DNA of 64,000 nucleotides, from the NCBI RefSeq assembly GCF_904846675.1, contig NZ_CAJHBT010000003.1, positions 141,283 through 205,282 of the forward strand, given 5' to 3'. The position numbers were made by a program, and so were the translations under genes. Below, piece by piece: positions 50,331 through 59,457 of the stretch. This DNA is from Psychrobacter urativorans. Lineage in GTDB: Bacteria; Pseudomonadota; Gammaproteobacteria; Pseudomonadales; Moraxellaceae. The notes beneath the pieces are model-generated. The model saw only the letters and a program-made list of their open reading frames with translations, did no database searches and had not been told where the DNA came from. Position 1 is the stretch's first letter. Every line of letters starts with the position of its first letter.

Positions 50331-50699
50331 ATGTCAGCCACCCTATCATCACACATTTTAGACACCCACCTTGGTAAGCCTGCCGCTGATATCGCAGTTA
50401 CGTTACATCGCATTAAAGACGGCGGCGAAGCCACTTTACTGGCCAATGGTACAACCAACAACGATGGCCGCGTTGCACCAGACAGCTGGGAATTTGATTC
50501 TAACGTCGACAGCGCTGAGTGTAACTTAAGTACGGGTCGTTATACCTTGACCTTTGACACTCAGTCTTATTTTGACGCGCAAAAGCTAACCGCGTTTTAC
50601 CCGCAAGTTGTGATCGACTTTGTGGTGAGCGACGCCACTCATTATCATGTCCCGTTATTACTTAGCGCCCATGGTTATGGCACCTATCGCGGTTCATAG
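50331..50699 (+). CDS. uraH: 5-hydroxyisourate hydrolase
   Basis: Transthyretin-like enzyme hydrolysing 5-hydroxyisourate to OHCU. HILDTHLGKPA at the N-terminus (active-site His), GRVAPDSW (Arg), and the C-terminal signature HYHVPLLLSAHGYGTYRGS are all present. 122 residues; no signal peptide, so cytoplasmic. 107 bases after uraD. Confidence 0.96.
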   Translation: MSATLSSHILDTHLGKPAADIAVTLHRIKDGGEATLLANGTTNNDGRVAPDSWEFDSNVDSAECNLSTGRYTLTFDTQSYFDAQKLTAFYPQVVIDFVVSDATHYHVPLLLSAHGYGTYRGS

Positions 50700-50708
50700 T
50701 TTTAAATT

Positions 50709-50739
50709 GCTTATCAGGGATATTTAAAACCTGATAAGC
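50709..50739 (+). terminator. Hairpin after uraH
   Basis: GCTTATCAGG / CCTGATAAGC with an 11-base loop, 10 bases after the stop. No T-run, so termination would be weak. Confidence 0.45.
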
Positions 50740-50962
50740 ACCTAAAACTTAAAACTCAGTTATTTTTTTATTATCTGAGAAAACTTTTTATCACCTAAGA
50801 ACATTACTAATAGCTAACTCTGGTAGTTTGATTCCTTATTTTAATATATTGATTCAACGAATTGCTTATTGATATAAAGTCGTTTAATTTTAGCTACTTA
50901 TATGGATGATATCGTAGCAATTAATTTGTATATATCTAAGCCGGCACCTCAACCGTTTGCCT

Positions 50963-51002
50963 CATTATGTTGGTATCACTAGATTGTTATACCAACATAA
51001 TG
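50963..51002. promoter_or_regulatory. Long inverted repeat upstream of puuD
   Basis: CATTATGTTGGTAT and its exact complement (14-bp arms, 12-base spacer), 56 bases before the puuD start. It could be an operator or a transcript structure. The rest of 50740-51057 holds nothing else visible. Confidence 0.55.
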
Positions 51003-51057
51003 CGCAGCCGCCGTTATCACTTACCAAGACATAGCAACACAAAAGGACACCTGCTGC

Positions 51058-52389
51058 ATGGCATATTATCTCGACTGGTTAAGTCTATTCTTCCGCTGGT
51101 TTCACGTCATCGCTGCGGTGGCATGGATTGGCGCTTCATTTTACTTCATATGGTTAGATATGAGTTTACGTAAACCGCCACAATGGAAAACAGATAAAGG
51201 TATTTCTGGTGACCTGTGGGCGGTGCATGGTGGTGGTTTCTATGAAATTGCCAAATATAAGCTCGAACCTGAAGAAATGCCAAAAACGCTGCACTGGTTC
51301 AAATGGGAAGCCTATACCACCTGGCTAACCGGTATGGCGATGCTGACTATCGTCTATTACGCGAATGCTACTGTGTATCTGATTGACCCAAGCAAAGTCG
51401 AATTTACCAAGGTTGGCGCTATTGGTGTCAGCTTACTGTTCTTGTTCGGTAGCTACTTTATTTATGAAGTCATTGTGCGTAGCCGTTTAGGTAAGAACGC
51501 ACTGGTCTTTAGTGGGTTAATCTTTGTATTAACGGTTATCGCGACTTGGGGTTCTTATCAGCTGTTCAGTGATCGTGCTGCGTTTATTACTGTTGGTGCC
51601 ATTTTAGGTACAATCATGGTAGGTAACGTGTTCTTTGGTATTATGCCAGCTCAGCGTGCCTTAGTAGATTGCGTACGTAAAGGCGTAAAACCAGGTAAAG
51701 AAGTAGCAGATTTGGCACTAATGGCCAGAAACCGCTCGCTGATGAATAACTACTTTACCCTACCAGTTATCTTTATCATGATCAGTAACCACTATCCAAT
51801 GATGTATTCACATGCACATGGTTGGTTGGTATTGGTCTTTGTCGGTATCATCACAGCAACCGCTCGTCATTACTTCAACCAGAAACACTTGGGTCACAGT
51901 AAACCAGGTTATTTAATCGTTCCTGCGATAGCAACGGTACTTCTCATTATCTGGATGCGTCCTGCTCCGATTGAGGCACCACCTGTTTCTCCAGTAAAGT
52001 CTGCTGTACCAGTAACTGCTGAGACTGCAGATACTACACCACCAGCTACTGACGGCAGTGATGCTACTGATCCAGCTGCCGGTGCAGATGCCGTCCCTGC
52101 GACTGCTGATACTGCAACTGCTGAAGCGGTTCCAGCTTCTGCCTCAGGCGATGATGCCGTTATGGCTATTGTCCATGAACGTTGCACCACTTGTCATGCT
52201 CTACATCCTACACACGAAATGTTCAATGAGCCACAAGCAGGTATCATCTTGCAAACGTCCGACGACCTGAAAACTCATAAAGATAAAATCGTGACTGCGG
52301 TACAAACCAAATACATGCCATTTGGTAATCTTACTAATATGACTGATGAAGAGCGTCAGCAACTTCTAGCGTATACCTCAGCCTTGTAA
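51058..52389 (+). CDS. puuD: Membrane urate oxidase PuuD with C-terminal cytochrome c
   Basis: Oxidises urate to 5-hydroxyisourate and passes electrons to a fused c-type cytochrome. About eight membrane segments from YLDWLSLFFRWFHVIAAVAW to about residue 305, then a periplasmic Ala/Thr/Pro/Asp-rich linker (about 308-365) and a cytochrome domain with CTTCH (Cys376, Cys379, His380) and Met of KYMPFGNL as probable sixth ligand. 443 residues. Unlike cofactor-free uricases (PucL), this type works at the inner membrane. Ribosome site AAAGGACACCTGCTGC. Confidence 0.93.
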   Translation: MAYYLDWLSLFFRWFHVIAAVAWIGASFYFIWLDMSLRKPPQWKTDKGISGDLWAVHGGGFYEIAKYKLEPEEMPKTLHWFKWEAYTTWLTGMAMLTIVYYANATVYLIDPSKVEFTKVGAIGVSLLFLFGSYFIYEVIVRSRLGKNALVFSGLIFVLTVIATWGSYQLFSDRAAFITVGAILGTIMVGNVFFGIMPAQRALVDCVRKGVKPGKEVADLALMARNRSLMNNYFTLPVIFIMISNHYPMMYSHAHGWLVLVFVGIITATARHYFNQKHLGHSKPGYLIVPAIATVLLIIWMRPAPIEAPPVSPVKSAVPVTAETADTTPPATDGSDATDPAAGADAVPATADTATAEAVPASASGDDAVMAIVHERCTTCHALHPTHEMFNEPQAGIILQTSDDLKTHKDKIVTAVQTKYMPFGNLTNMTDEERQQLLAYTSAL

Positions 52390-52463
52390 TTTAGAATCAC
52401 GATTTGCAAATAAGTGGTTTATTAATAGCTGGTCTAAGTGACTGGCTATTAATATTATGTAGG

Positions 52464-52504
52464 ATCTACGCCACGCGGTAATATTATTAGCCCGTGGCGT
52501 AGAT
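52464..52504 (+). terminator. puuD terminator
   Basis: ATCTACGCCACG / CGTGGCGTAGAT long stem with an inner TAAT/ATTA pairing, followed by TTATTATATTTT; 74 bases after the stop. Confidence 0.82.
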
Positions 52505-53281
52505 TTATTATATTTTATAACCCTGTTATCGTTTTCTATATTTTGCAATATTATCAATATCTTAGATATTATTACGTACATTACGTTTTAGTATTCAGCT
52601 CCTTATACCCTTCATTATTAGCCGTTATAGAGATAAATCAATAATTATCTTGACCAATCCGTCGGATGCACTTAAAGTAAAGCAAGATTAGTAATAACTG
52701 CTGTTTGTCAGAATGAAAAATGACTGGTTTACGCTACTTGATAAAAGTAAAAATGAATAGCCTCTATCAGTATTTAAAGTACTGGTATTTCAACCAAGTC
52801 GTTATTACACTTAGCTTAATTCTGTTATAACTCTCAAACTTATTACTATCTAACTAATTAACACCTAAAAATTCAGTACTGCCACAGCCCCGAAGCTGTA
52901 TTTAGGTCTGCTAGACAATATCTACAGCCTAACCAAACAACATCTAAAACTTATTCAGCTATACCGCGCCTCTTCACTATTGAGTAATAACTTTGAATGT
53001 TAAGTGATCGCTCATAAATTAAAACATACGCTCAAGCGCAAACACATGCTCATAACACCAACCATTAACATCAGCTTGCTGATTTATTCAAGTGTGATCC
53101 GCTTGTTAATGTTTAATAGTCTGGGTTTTGACAAGCCTGATATTAGTAAGTTCGATCTTAGTAACTTAAGTCTGACGAGTTAATTTTGAGCGGCTGATTA
53201 ATTTCGGGCAAATGCTTGGTGTGGAGTACTTGGTCAGTTCTGAATAAATCACTACTCTATTTTTATAAAGGAACATTTACG
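52505..53281. other. puuE upstream region, no gene seen
   Basis: About 780 AT-rich bases without a supportable frame. A partial RutR-type sequence TTGACCA-AT-CCGTCGG occurs at 52650-52665, too diverged in the second arm to call an operator. Confidence 0.4.
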
Positions 53282-54262
53282 ATGACGCAAAAAATAACTA
53301 GCGACTTTGATCAGGACGCTTATCCTCGCGACCTAAAAGGCTATGGCGATAACCCACCTAAAGCAAACTGGCCAGGCGGTGCAAAAATCGCGGTGCAGTT
53401 CGTATTGAATATTGAAGAAGGCGCAGAAAATAGTGTCCTTCATGGCGATGGCCAATCTGAACGCTTTCTATCTGACGTTCTAGGTACCCCTGAATTCAAT
53501 AACCGCCATCAATCTATTGAGTCGGCATTTGAATACGGTAGTCGTGTTGGCGTTTGGCGTGTGCTCGACGTGTTTAAAGAATACGGCTTGCCTATTACGA
53601 CCTTTACTTGCGCGGCTGCCGCTGAAAAAACACCGCACATTATCGAGCGTATCTTAGAAGATGGCCACGAAGTAGCAAGCCACGGTCTGCGCTGGATTAC
53701 TTATCAATATATGTACCGTGAGACCGAACGTGCACATGTACAAGCGGCCACTAAAATATTTGATCGGATGCTTGGTGGACAGCCATTAGGCTGGTACACT
53801 GGTCGTGATAGCCCTAACACGCGTGAGCTAGTAGCAGAGCAAGGTGGTTATATTTACGACTCCGATTCTTACGCTGATGAGCTTCCCTACTGGCTAGATG
53901 TCAAAGTACAGGACGGCAACACCATAACTCGTAAGCCGCACCTAGTTATACCCTATACACTTGAAACTAACGATATGCGTTTTGCCTCAAGCCCTGGTTT
54001 TACCCACGCCGAACCCTTTTATCAATATCTAAAAGACAGCTTTGATACCCTATATGAAGAAGGCGAACATACGCCTAAAATGTTAACTATTGGACTACAC
54101 TGCCGAATGATTGGCCGTGCAGGTCGTATCAAAGCTCTCAAGCAATTTTTACAATACATTACCAGTAAGCCCGACGTTTGGGTATGCCGCCGCGATGAAA
54201 TCGCTAAGCACTGGTATGAAAATCATCCAGCGACTGCAGATAATAGCGCCGACTGGATGTAA
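53282..54262 (+). CDS. puuE: Allantoinase, polysaccharide-deacetylase-like (PuuE)
   Basis: Hydrolyses allantoin to allantoate, cofactor-type distinct from AllB. NodB/polysaccharide-deacetylase homology is seen in WPGGAKIAVQFVLNIEEGAE, YGSRVGVWRVLDVF, EDGHEVASHGLRW (HExxxH-like metal region), GWYTGRDSPNTRELV and IGLHCRMIGRAGR. The start at 53282 (MTQKITSDFD) has AAAGGAACATTTACG; the open frame reaches 53216 without a site. 326 residues, normal for PuuE. Confidence 0.94.
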   Translation: MTQKITSDFDQDAYPRDLKGYGDNPPKANWPGGAKIAVQFVLNIEEGAENSVLHGDGQSERFLSDVLGTPEFNNRHQSIESAFEYGSRVGVWRVLDVFKEYGLPITTFTCAAAAEKTPHIIERILEDGHEVASHGLRWITYQYMYRETERAHVQAATKIFDRMLGGQPLGWYTGRDSPNTRELVAEQGGYIYDSDSYADELPYWLDVKVQDGNTITRKPHLVIPYTLETNDMRFASSPGFTHAEPFYQYLKDSFDTLYEEGEHTPKMLTIGLHCRMIGRAGRIKALKQFLQYITSKPDVWVCRRDEIAKHWYENHPATADNSADWM

Positions 54263-54473
54263 CCATAGACAGTTTATACCTCAGTGATTCAATTGCTCAA
54301 AAACTACATCTTGTGTCCGGTATTTGCTTAGCTCAAATAAGCAAATAGTGGCGATACTTGGCCTAATAGTTTAATAATATGTGCAGCAAACTGTGGCTAA
54401 ACTGCCTAACCGTAACAATCGTGCAGCGCAAGTATAAACGCTCACGAATAAAAGCTCGAAGAACCGTAACACC

Positions 54474-54499
54474 GTTATAGACCACTGATGGTCTATAAC
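54474..54499. promoter_or_regulatory. Perfect inverted repeat upstream of allA copy 1
   Basis: GTTATAGACCA-CTGA-TGGTCTATAAC, 11-bp arms, 61 bases before the allA start. The inner TAGACCA/TGGTCTA recalls a RutR half-site arrangement but with a 4-base spacer. Could be an operator or a transcript hairpin. Confidence 0.5.
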
Positions 54500-54559
54500 T
54501 TAATAAGTTGCTAAAACAATTAAATAAATGACACTGCTAACTAACCTAAAGGTGAACTT

Positions 54560-55102
54560 ATGACTACCACAATCATTGCCAAGCCTCTGACTAAAGCTGC
54601 ATTTGCTCCTTATGGCTCAGTGATTGAGCCTTATGATGATCAAGAAAAAAGTCCTGAAAACAGTTGGGATATCAATCGCGGCTACGCCTGTCGTCATAAT
54701 GCCATCTCAAAAGTTGCCTTAGATGGCGGTGAAGTTGGTTTTAGTATTTTTCGTACTAAAAGACGTGATTGCCCCATTACGCTATCGGTTATGGAATATC
54801 ATCCGTTTGGCACGCAAGCCTTCTTTTCTATGAATACCACAGACTATCTAGTCGTTGTGGCCAAAGCTGGCGATGCGCCTAAATCAGCTGACGATTTAGA
54901 AGTGTTTTATGCTCATTCGCATCAAGGCGTGCAGTATGACGCTAACGTTTGGCATCATCCGCTACTCGCACTAAACGCTGATTGTGACTTTTTGGTTGTC
55001 GATCGCATCAATGGTGATGGCAATAATTGCCATGAATTCGAGATTGATGATTGGGAAGTTTGCATCGATGTATCTGCTGAGCAGGCTAAAACTCAGGCCT
55101 AA
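54560..55102 (+). CDS. allA: Ureidoglycolate lyase AllA, copy 1
   Basis: Splits ureidoglycolate to glyoxylate and urea. 180-residue cupin: [76 protein letters not shown]. Ribosome site AAAGGTGAACTT. A paralogue is at 57891-58427 (shared 32-base identical block 54929-54960 / 58260-58291). Last gene before the decayed segment. Confidence 0.93.
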   Translation: MTTTIIAKPLTKAAFAPYGSVIEPYDDQEKSPENSWDINRGYACRHNAISKVALDGGEVGFSIFRTKRRDCPITLSVMEYHPFGTQAFFSMNTTDYLVVVAKAGDAPKSADDLEVFYAHSHQGVQYDANVWHHPLLALNADCDFLVVDRINGDGNNCHEFEIDDWEVCIDVSAEQAKTQA

Positions 55103-55111
55103 TTACTATAG

Positions 55112-55327
55112 TCAGATGATTAATAATTTTGGTGGTGTTCTAAAAAGTATGTTGCCATCAGACATAGCCATAATTGACATAAAAAATACCAAATCAAACA
55201 CTCTAAAATAATTATCGAGCTTTTTAGAGAAACAACAAGTTCTTCTAACGGCTTGTTTTAATCGATGTCTGACACGAGAACGTAGCTTTCTTTGTTTGAT
55301 CGCTTTATCTTGGCAAGATAGTTCAAC
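55112..55327 (-). mobile_element. Possible IS1-family transposase C-terminal remnant
   Basis: One minus-strand frame, stop-free for about 70 codons, reads ...KQRKLRSRVRHRLKQ, VRRTCCFSKKLDNYFRVFD, which resembles the C-terminal end of IS1-type transposases (Arg-rich helix then RKT-x-CFSK). It has no start, no catalytic residues and no inverted ends that I could find. The surrounding 55103-55500 has no other gene. An ancient IS is a plausible cause of the loss of the adjacent malate synthase N-terminus. Confidence 0.4.
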
Positions 55328-55502
55328 AGTTCAAGAAAAAATTGATCATTATGTGTATGATTTGCTATAAAAAATTGGTCAAAAAGCACCAACTTTTAAG
55401 CCAACATTTATCGGTTGTTTTAATCAGTGTAAGTCATTGCTTTTATTAACAATAATTACTTGTGTACAGTCTGAACTGCTCCCTGATTTGTAAGGGATTA
55501 AG

Positions 55503-56268
55503 ACTCCGATTGTGGCCAAGGGTACCATGCGTGATCAGCCATGGATTGCAGCTTACGAAAATTGGAATGTAGATATTGGCCTTGCATGCGGTTTTTCTGG
55601 TAAAGCGCAAATAGGTAAAGGTATGTGGGCGATTCCTGACGAAATGGCCGCTATGATGGAATCTAAAATAGAGCATCCACAAGCTGGTGCGAACACCGCT
55701 TGGGTACCTTCACCAACTGGCGCAACCTTGCACGCAATGCATTATCATCAAGTCGATGTTTTTGAATCTCAAAAAAGGCCTTCTTGACAGACCTCGTGCG
55801 AACATTGACGATATTCTAATGGTCCCTTTATTAAAGGACCCTGAGGCATTAAGCGCACAAGAAATTGAAAATGAATTAGAAAATAATGCGCAAGGACTGT
55901 TAGGTTACGTGGTTCGGTGGGTTGATTTAGGCATGGGCGCTTCTAAGGTGCCTGAGATCAATGACATTGGACTCATGGAAGACAGAGCAACTTTACGTAT
56001 TTCTAGTCAGCATATCTGCAACTGGTTAGAGCATAGAATTTTAGATGAATCACAGGTCCGTGCGTCATTAGAAAAAATGGCAGCAGTTGTCGATAAACAA
56101 AATGAAAACGATCCAAACTACCGGGCTATGTCTAACGATTTTGACAATAGATTAGCCTTTCAAGCTGCACTTGATTTAGTGTTTAAAGGGAAATCCCAGC
56201 CAAACGGGTATACCGAATCTTTGCTCCATGAGTTCAGACACAAATTTATCGCGGCACAAAACCACTAA
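55503..56268 (+). pseudogene. Malate synthase G fragment (N-terminal half missing, one frameshift)
   Basis: From [20 protein letters not shown] the frame matches the C-terminal half of malate synthase [49 protein letters not shown] block, then after the frameshift [44 protein letters not shown] and [12 protein letters not shown]. The shift lies in a run of six A's at 55771-55776; five A's would restore [16 protein letters not shown]. The first about 400 residues are absent. It sits in the ureide cluster, where malate synthase would use glyoxylate from AllA. Confidence 0.88.
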
Positions 56269-56280
56269 GGAACATTAACA

Positions 56281-57114
56281 ATGTCAACAAAAAGTACTTA
56301 TTACGCACCAACTGGTGGATTGCCTCCGCAAACACAGTTACTAACCGATCGCGCTATCTTCACCGAAAGTTATGCGATTATTCCCAAACGTGTACTAACC
56401 GACATTGTTATTAGCTATTTACCTTTTTGGGAAGGAATGCGAATGTGGGTGCTTGCACGTCCTTTAACCGGTTTTTCAGAAACTTTCTCACAATACATAG
56501 TTGAAGTAGCACCAAATGGAGGCTCTAAAAAGCCAGAGTTGGATACTAAAGCAGAAGGCGTATTGTTTGTAGTTGAAGGTGAAATGGATATTACTATTGA
56601 AGGCGAAGCGCATAATTTACAAGCGGGTGGCTATGCTTTCTTACCACCGGGATGTAAATGGACGTTAAAAAACAACAGTAGCAAGCACGTTAAATTTCAT
56701 TGGATCCGCAAAGCTTATCAATTTGTAGACGGTATTGATGCGCCCGAACCCTTTGTAACAAGCGATCACGATGTTGAAGCTATTGAGATGCCGGGCACAG
56801 AGGGCGTATGGAAAACCACTAGGTTTACAGAGCAGACTGATATGCGTCACGACATGCATGTGAATATAGTCACTTTCCAGCCAGGTGGCGTGATTCCATT
56901 TGATGAAACTCATGTTATGGAACATGGTTTGTATGTACTAGAAGGTAAAGCCGTATATCACTTAAACGGTGAATGGGTAGAAGTTGAGGCAGGTGATTTT
57001 ATGTGGCTGCGCGCATTTTGCGCACAATCTTGTTACGCCGGCGGACCTGGTCCATTTAGATACTTACTATATAAAGACGTGAATAGACAAATGCCGTTTA
57101 TTCGCCCAGAATGA
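56281..57114 (+). CDS. allE: (S)-ureidoglycine aminohydrolase AllE
   Basis: Mn-dependent bicupin that hydrolyses ureidoglycine to ureidoglycolate and ammonia after AllC. Two cupin halves: GVLFVVEGEMDITIEGE...GYAFLPPG and HDMHVNIVTFQPGGVIPFDETHVMEHG with the metal-binding set (E/H/H/Q pattern), then YVLEGKAVYHLNGEW and DFMWLRAFCAQ. 277 residues, normal. Ribosome site AAGGAACATTAACA, 12 bases after the pseudogene stop, so it was once in one operon with the malate synthase. AllC itself is not in the window. Confidence 0.92.
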   Translation: MSTKSTYYAPTGGLPPQTQLLTDRAIFTESYAIIPKRVLTDIVISYLPFWEGMRMWVLARPLTGFSETFSQYIVEVAPNGGSKKPELDTKAEGVLFVVEGEMDITIEGEAHNLQAGGYAFLPPGCKWTLKNNSSKHVKFHWIRKAYQFVDGIDAPEPFVTSDHDVEAIEMPGTEGVWKTTRFTEQTDMRHDMHVNIVTFQPGGVIPFDETHVMEHGLYVLEGKAVYHLNGEWVEVEAGDFMWLRAFCAQSCYAGGPGPFRYLLYKDVNRQMPFIRPE

Positions 57115-57166
57115 TAAGCAGTATAGATGCATAATCGTTAATTCGAATATGCATTTATTACTTTTT

Positions 57167-57206
57167 AAAACTGCGCTAGCAATTGCATTGTTAGCGCAGT
57201 TTTTTA
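57167..57206 (+). terminator. allE terminator
   Basis: AAAACTGCGCTA / TAGCGCAGTTTTTT stem with a 13-base loop, about 55 bases after the allE stop. It shields the allantoicase remnant from upstream transcription. Confidence 0.88.
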
Positions 57207-57390
57207 TGAAAAGGAATAAATCTCTCGAGTTAACCTTCACCCTGCATTAAGTATCGTTTCAAACCCCAATAACGGCAACATCACCTAAGAAAAAATAAAT
57301 TATAAATCAACATCCTCACGTTATGTAGTCTATAGCGTCAAGAGGCTAGTTGATGGTTTTAAATGACAGCAGTTTCTAAAGTAAAAGCAT

Positions 57391-57894
57391 GTTGCTGACA
57401 GCCGTTTAGGTGCTAAATATTTATTTGCAACTGACGACTTCTTCGCTGATAAAAGCCGCATCCTAAAGCCTGAATCTCCACAATTCATGGTTGGTAAATT
57501 TGACGACAATGGTAAATGGATGGACGGCTGGGAAACTCGTCGTCGCCGTGAGCCTGGTAACGACTGGTGTATCCTTGCATTAGGTCAACCTGGTATTGTT
57601 TAGTCTATCGACATTGATACTGCTTACTTTAAAGGTAACTTCCCGGATTCAATCTCTGTGCAAGCAGTCTATGCACCGAATACACCTGAGCAAACTTTGA
57701 TTACTCAAAGCATGTTCTGGGACACTTTGCTTGATAACGAAAAAACCGTTGTGCATGAAGTGCATACCTTTGGCAAAAACAAGCTTAAAATTGACAAACC
57801 TATTACTCATATCCGTGTCAACATCTTCCCAGATGGCGGCTTAAGCCGTGTACGCGTCTATGGTAAGGTTGCTGACGTTAAGGCGGATTCATGA
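57391..57894 (+). pseudogene. Allantoicase remnant (truncated, in-frame TAG)
   Basis: The frame reads [40 protein letters not shown], then a TAG at 57601-57603 in place of a codon before SIDIDTAYFKGNFPDS, and ends THIRVNIFPDGGLSRVRVYG. These are hallmarks of one allantoicase repeat; the enzyme normally has two (about 330-350 residues), so one is missing. No start codon is present before the homology (TAA just upstream). The last codons overlap the start of allA copy 2. Allantoicase makes ureidoglycolate and urea from allantoate. Confidence 0.88.
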
Positions 57895-58427
57895 GCACCA
57901 AGTTAATTGCTAAAACATTAGTCAAAGCTGATTTTGCGCCATATGGTGCGGTTATCGAACCGTATGGCAAGGATGAAGAAACGCCTGAAAATTGCTATCA
58001 TATTAACAATGGTTATGCCTATTGCCATGACGCCATCGCTGAAGCATCACTTGATGCCGGTACGGTTGGCATGAGCATCTTTCGTGCCAAAATGCGCGAA
58101 TGCCCTATTGCTTTATCAGTGATGGAATATCATCCGTTTGGTACGCAAGCGTTCTTTTCAATGACCGGTCAAGACTATATCGTCATTGTTGCCAAAGCTG
58201 GTGAGCCACCAAAATCTATTGATGATTTGACCGCATTCTATGCCAAGTCAAATCAAGGTGTGCAGTATGACGCTAACGTTTGGCATCATCCATTATTAGT
58301 ACTTGGCAGTGATGCTAACTTTTTAGTGGTTGATCGTATCCATGGTGAAGGCAAGAATTGCTATGAGCTTGAGATTGGCGATTGGAATATTTGTGTTGAG
58401 TTAGAAAGTGAGCAAGTTGCAGTATAA
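57891..58427 (+). CDS. allA: Ureidoglycolate lyase AllA, copy 2
   Basis: A 178-residue paralogue of the gene at 54560: [82 protein letters not shown] overlaps the allantoicase remnant stop (ATGA) and has AAGGCGGATTC before it, so it was translationally coupled to allantoicase. It is intact, but its own promoter is not evident because the upstream allantoicase is broken and a terminator precedes it. Confidence 0.92.
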   Translation: MSTKLIAKTLVKADFAPYGAVIEPYGKDEETPENCYHINNGYAYCHDAIAEASLDAGTVGMSIFRAKMRECPIALSVMEYHPFGTQAFFSMTGQDYIVIVAKAGEPPKSIDDLTAFYAKSNQGVQYDANVWHHPLLVLGSDANFLVVDRIHGEGKNCYELEIGDWNICVELESEQVAV

Positions 58428-58436
58428 TTGACTCAT

Positions 58437-58528
58437 CTTGGCCTAGGCCAAGACTAACAAAACTCGATATTTCATTGATGAACTCTTATGTTATAAAAGC
58501 CAGTTAATTACGATTAGCTGGCTTTTTT
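58437..58528 (+). terminator. allA copy 2 terminator region
   Basis: A 16-bp perfect palindrome CTTGGCCTAGGCCAAG (58437-58452) is followed by a stem AAAAGCCAGTTAA / TTAGCTGGCTTTTTT (58495-58528). Confidence 0.75.
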
Positions 58529-58569
58529 ATGTTTATTATTCTTCAAATTAATAACCTCAAACCTTAAAA

Positions 58570-58603
58570 AAGGCCTTTATCTTTAATAAGAGATAAAGGC
58601 CTT
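58570..58603 (-). terminator. Terminator of the amino-acid ABC operon
   Basis: AAGGCCTTTATCT / AGATAAAGGCCTT with an 8-base loop and a T-run on the minus strand; 42 bases beyond the ABC ATPase stop. Confidence 0.85.
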
Positions 58604-58644
58604 CTTGTTAATAAGCACTTGTTAGATAAGCGTTTATCTACACC

Positions 58645-59388
58645 TTACTCACTAATTCGTTGCAGAAATGCTCGCGTACGCGGATGGGTTGATAGCTTAA
58701 ACATTTGCTCCGCGCTACCTTCCTCAACTACATGGCCATCCTCAATCAACACCACATGGTCCGCTACTTCACGAGCAAAGTTAATCTCGTGGGTGACGAC
58801 GACCATCGTCCAACCTTCCGATGCTAACTGCTTCATAGTCGCTAACACCTCTTTAACCAATTCTGGGTCAAGGGCGGAAGTCGGCTCATCGAATAATAAT
58901 AAAGACGGTTCAATAGCGAGCGCCCGCGCAATGCCTATGCGCTGCTGCTGGCCACCAGACAGCTGAAACGGATAAAGGTCTGCTTTATCCGACAACCCCA
59001 CTTTATCAAGTAGCGTCAAAGCTTGCTTGCATGCCGACGCTTTACTTGTTCCTTGTACTACCACAGGGCCTAGCATTAAGTTTTCGATAGCCGTTTTGTG
59101 CGGAAATAGATTATAAGACTGAAAGACCATACCAGACTTACGCTGTAGCGCTAGTAAGGTTTTTTTATTAGGCTTAATACCAAAGTCTACCGTTAAGCTC
59201 CCATCATCAAAAGCAATCACCCCTTGATCCGGGATCTCCAGCGCATTTATACAGCGTAAAAAGGTCGTTTTACCGGATCCTGAGGGCCCTAATATTACCA
59301 CCACATTGCCTTTACGAATAGTTAAATCAATGCCTTTGAGCACTTGATTGCTACCAAAAGCTTTATGAATATTAGTGACTTGAATCAT
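58645..59388 (-). CDS. Polar amino-acid ABC transporter ATPase (cystine type)
   Basis: A 247-residue ABC ATPase: Walker A GPSGSGKTT, Q-loop MVFQSYNLFPH, signature LSGGQQQRI, Walker B LLLFDEPTSALDP, switch VVTHE. Typical of the GlnQ/TcyN group. Third gene of a binding protein-permease-ATPase operon; 69 bases after the permease. CAGGAATTTTC precedes the ATG. Confidence 0.93.
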   Translation of the reverse strand: MIQVTNIHKAFGSNQVLKGIDLTIRKGNVVVILGPSGSGKTTFLRCINALEIPDQGVIAFDDGSLTVDFGIKPNKKTLLALQRKSGMVFQSYNLFPHKTAIENLMLGPVVVQGTSKASACKQALTLLDKVGLSDKADLYPFQLSGGQQQRIGIARALAIEPSLLLFDEPTSALDPELVKEVLATMKQLASEGWTMVVVTHEINFAREVADHVVLIEDGHVVEEGSAEQMFKLSTHPRTRAFLQRISE

Positions 59389-59457
59389 GAAAATTCCTGT
59401 TGCGCGCGTATTAGTGGCTGTTTAAAACGATTGATTATAGAACGCTTAATTAATGGC

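Noticed and set aside
52650..52665. Third RutR operator before puuE (TTGACCAATCCGTCGG)
   Set aside because: The second arm deviates at too many positions to call; kept only as a remark.
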